Origin: Blastochloris viridis
GTDB lineage: Bacteria; Pseudomonadota; Alphaproteobacteria; UBA2136; UBA6156
DNA length: 7,154 nt
Direction: 5' to 3'
Assembly (NCBI GenBank): GCA_005768725.1
Contig: VAFM01000004.1
Coordinates: 1 to 7,154, forward strand
In this document: piece after piece, positions 7,130 to 7,154 of the stretch
Layout: each line of letters begins with the position of its first letter
Numbering within the stretch: position 1 is the stretch's first letter
The notes under the pieces: generated by a model
What the model saw: only the letters and a program-made list of their open reading frames with translations
What the model was told of the DNA's origin: nothing
Databases searched by the model: none
Position numbers and translations under genes: made by a program

Positions 7130-7154
7130 TTTTAATATATCTGAGGAGTGATTT

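Noticed and set aside
1..7154. Mollicute (Mycoplasma/Spiroplasma) chromosome, which also reads TGA as Trp
   Set aside because: There is no ribosome binding site before either gene, CCA is not encoded in the tRNA, and the 1.6-kb repeat-filled spacer is untypical of mollicutes. Not fully excluded.

Overview
The window looks like part of a fungal (or fungus-like) mitochondrial genome that uses the code in which TGA means Trp. Three observations support this. Two very long minus-strand reading frames are interrupted only by TGA, never by TAA or TAG. The single tRNA gene is compact, with a canonical mitochondrial-type T-loop and no encoded CCA. The remaining DNA is strongly AT-rich and full of short palindromes and repeats. 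No start codon has a bacterial ribosome binding site. I cannot name the species.

Layout, from high to low coordinates (everything convincing is on the minus strand): trnG(UCC) at 7059-7129; a spacer of about 1.6 kb (5456-7058) holding tandem and dispersed repeats, hairpins and a GC-richer structured island; gene A (5455-2915), encoding 846 aa; a 13-base gap; and gene B (2901 to beyond base 1), with at least 967 codons and its 3' end outside the window. Read with the standard code, these two genes fall apart into several false pieces. Reading TGA as Trp rejoins them (five in-frame TGAs in A, two in B).

Gene A has about six hydrophobic segments in its first 295 residues, then about 550 residues of soluble-looking sequence. 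Gene B looks intrinsically disordered: a Lys/Glu-rich start, a Gly-Gln-Tyr repeat region, a Lys-Gly-Lys repeat block, then a long acidic Ser/Glu/Asp/Thr-rich tail. I recognise no known family in either. They are not standard respiratory-chain genes, and I see no polymerase or homing-endonuclease motif. Their order, close spacing and shared strand suggest co-transcription as a two-gene orphan cassette, perhaps an integrated plasmid-like or otherwise accessory element. Any functional partnership is inference.
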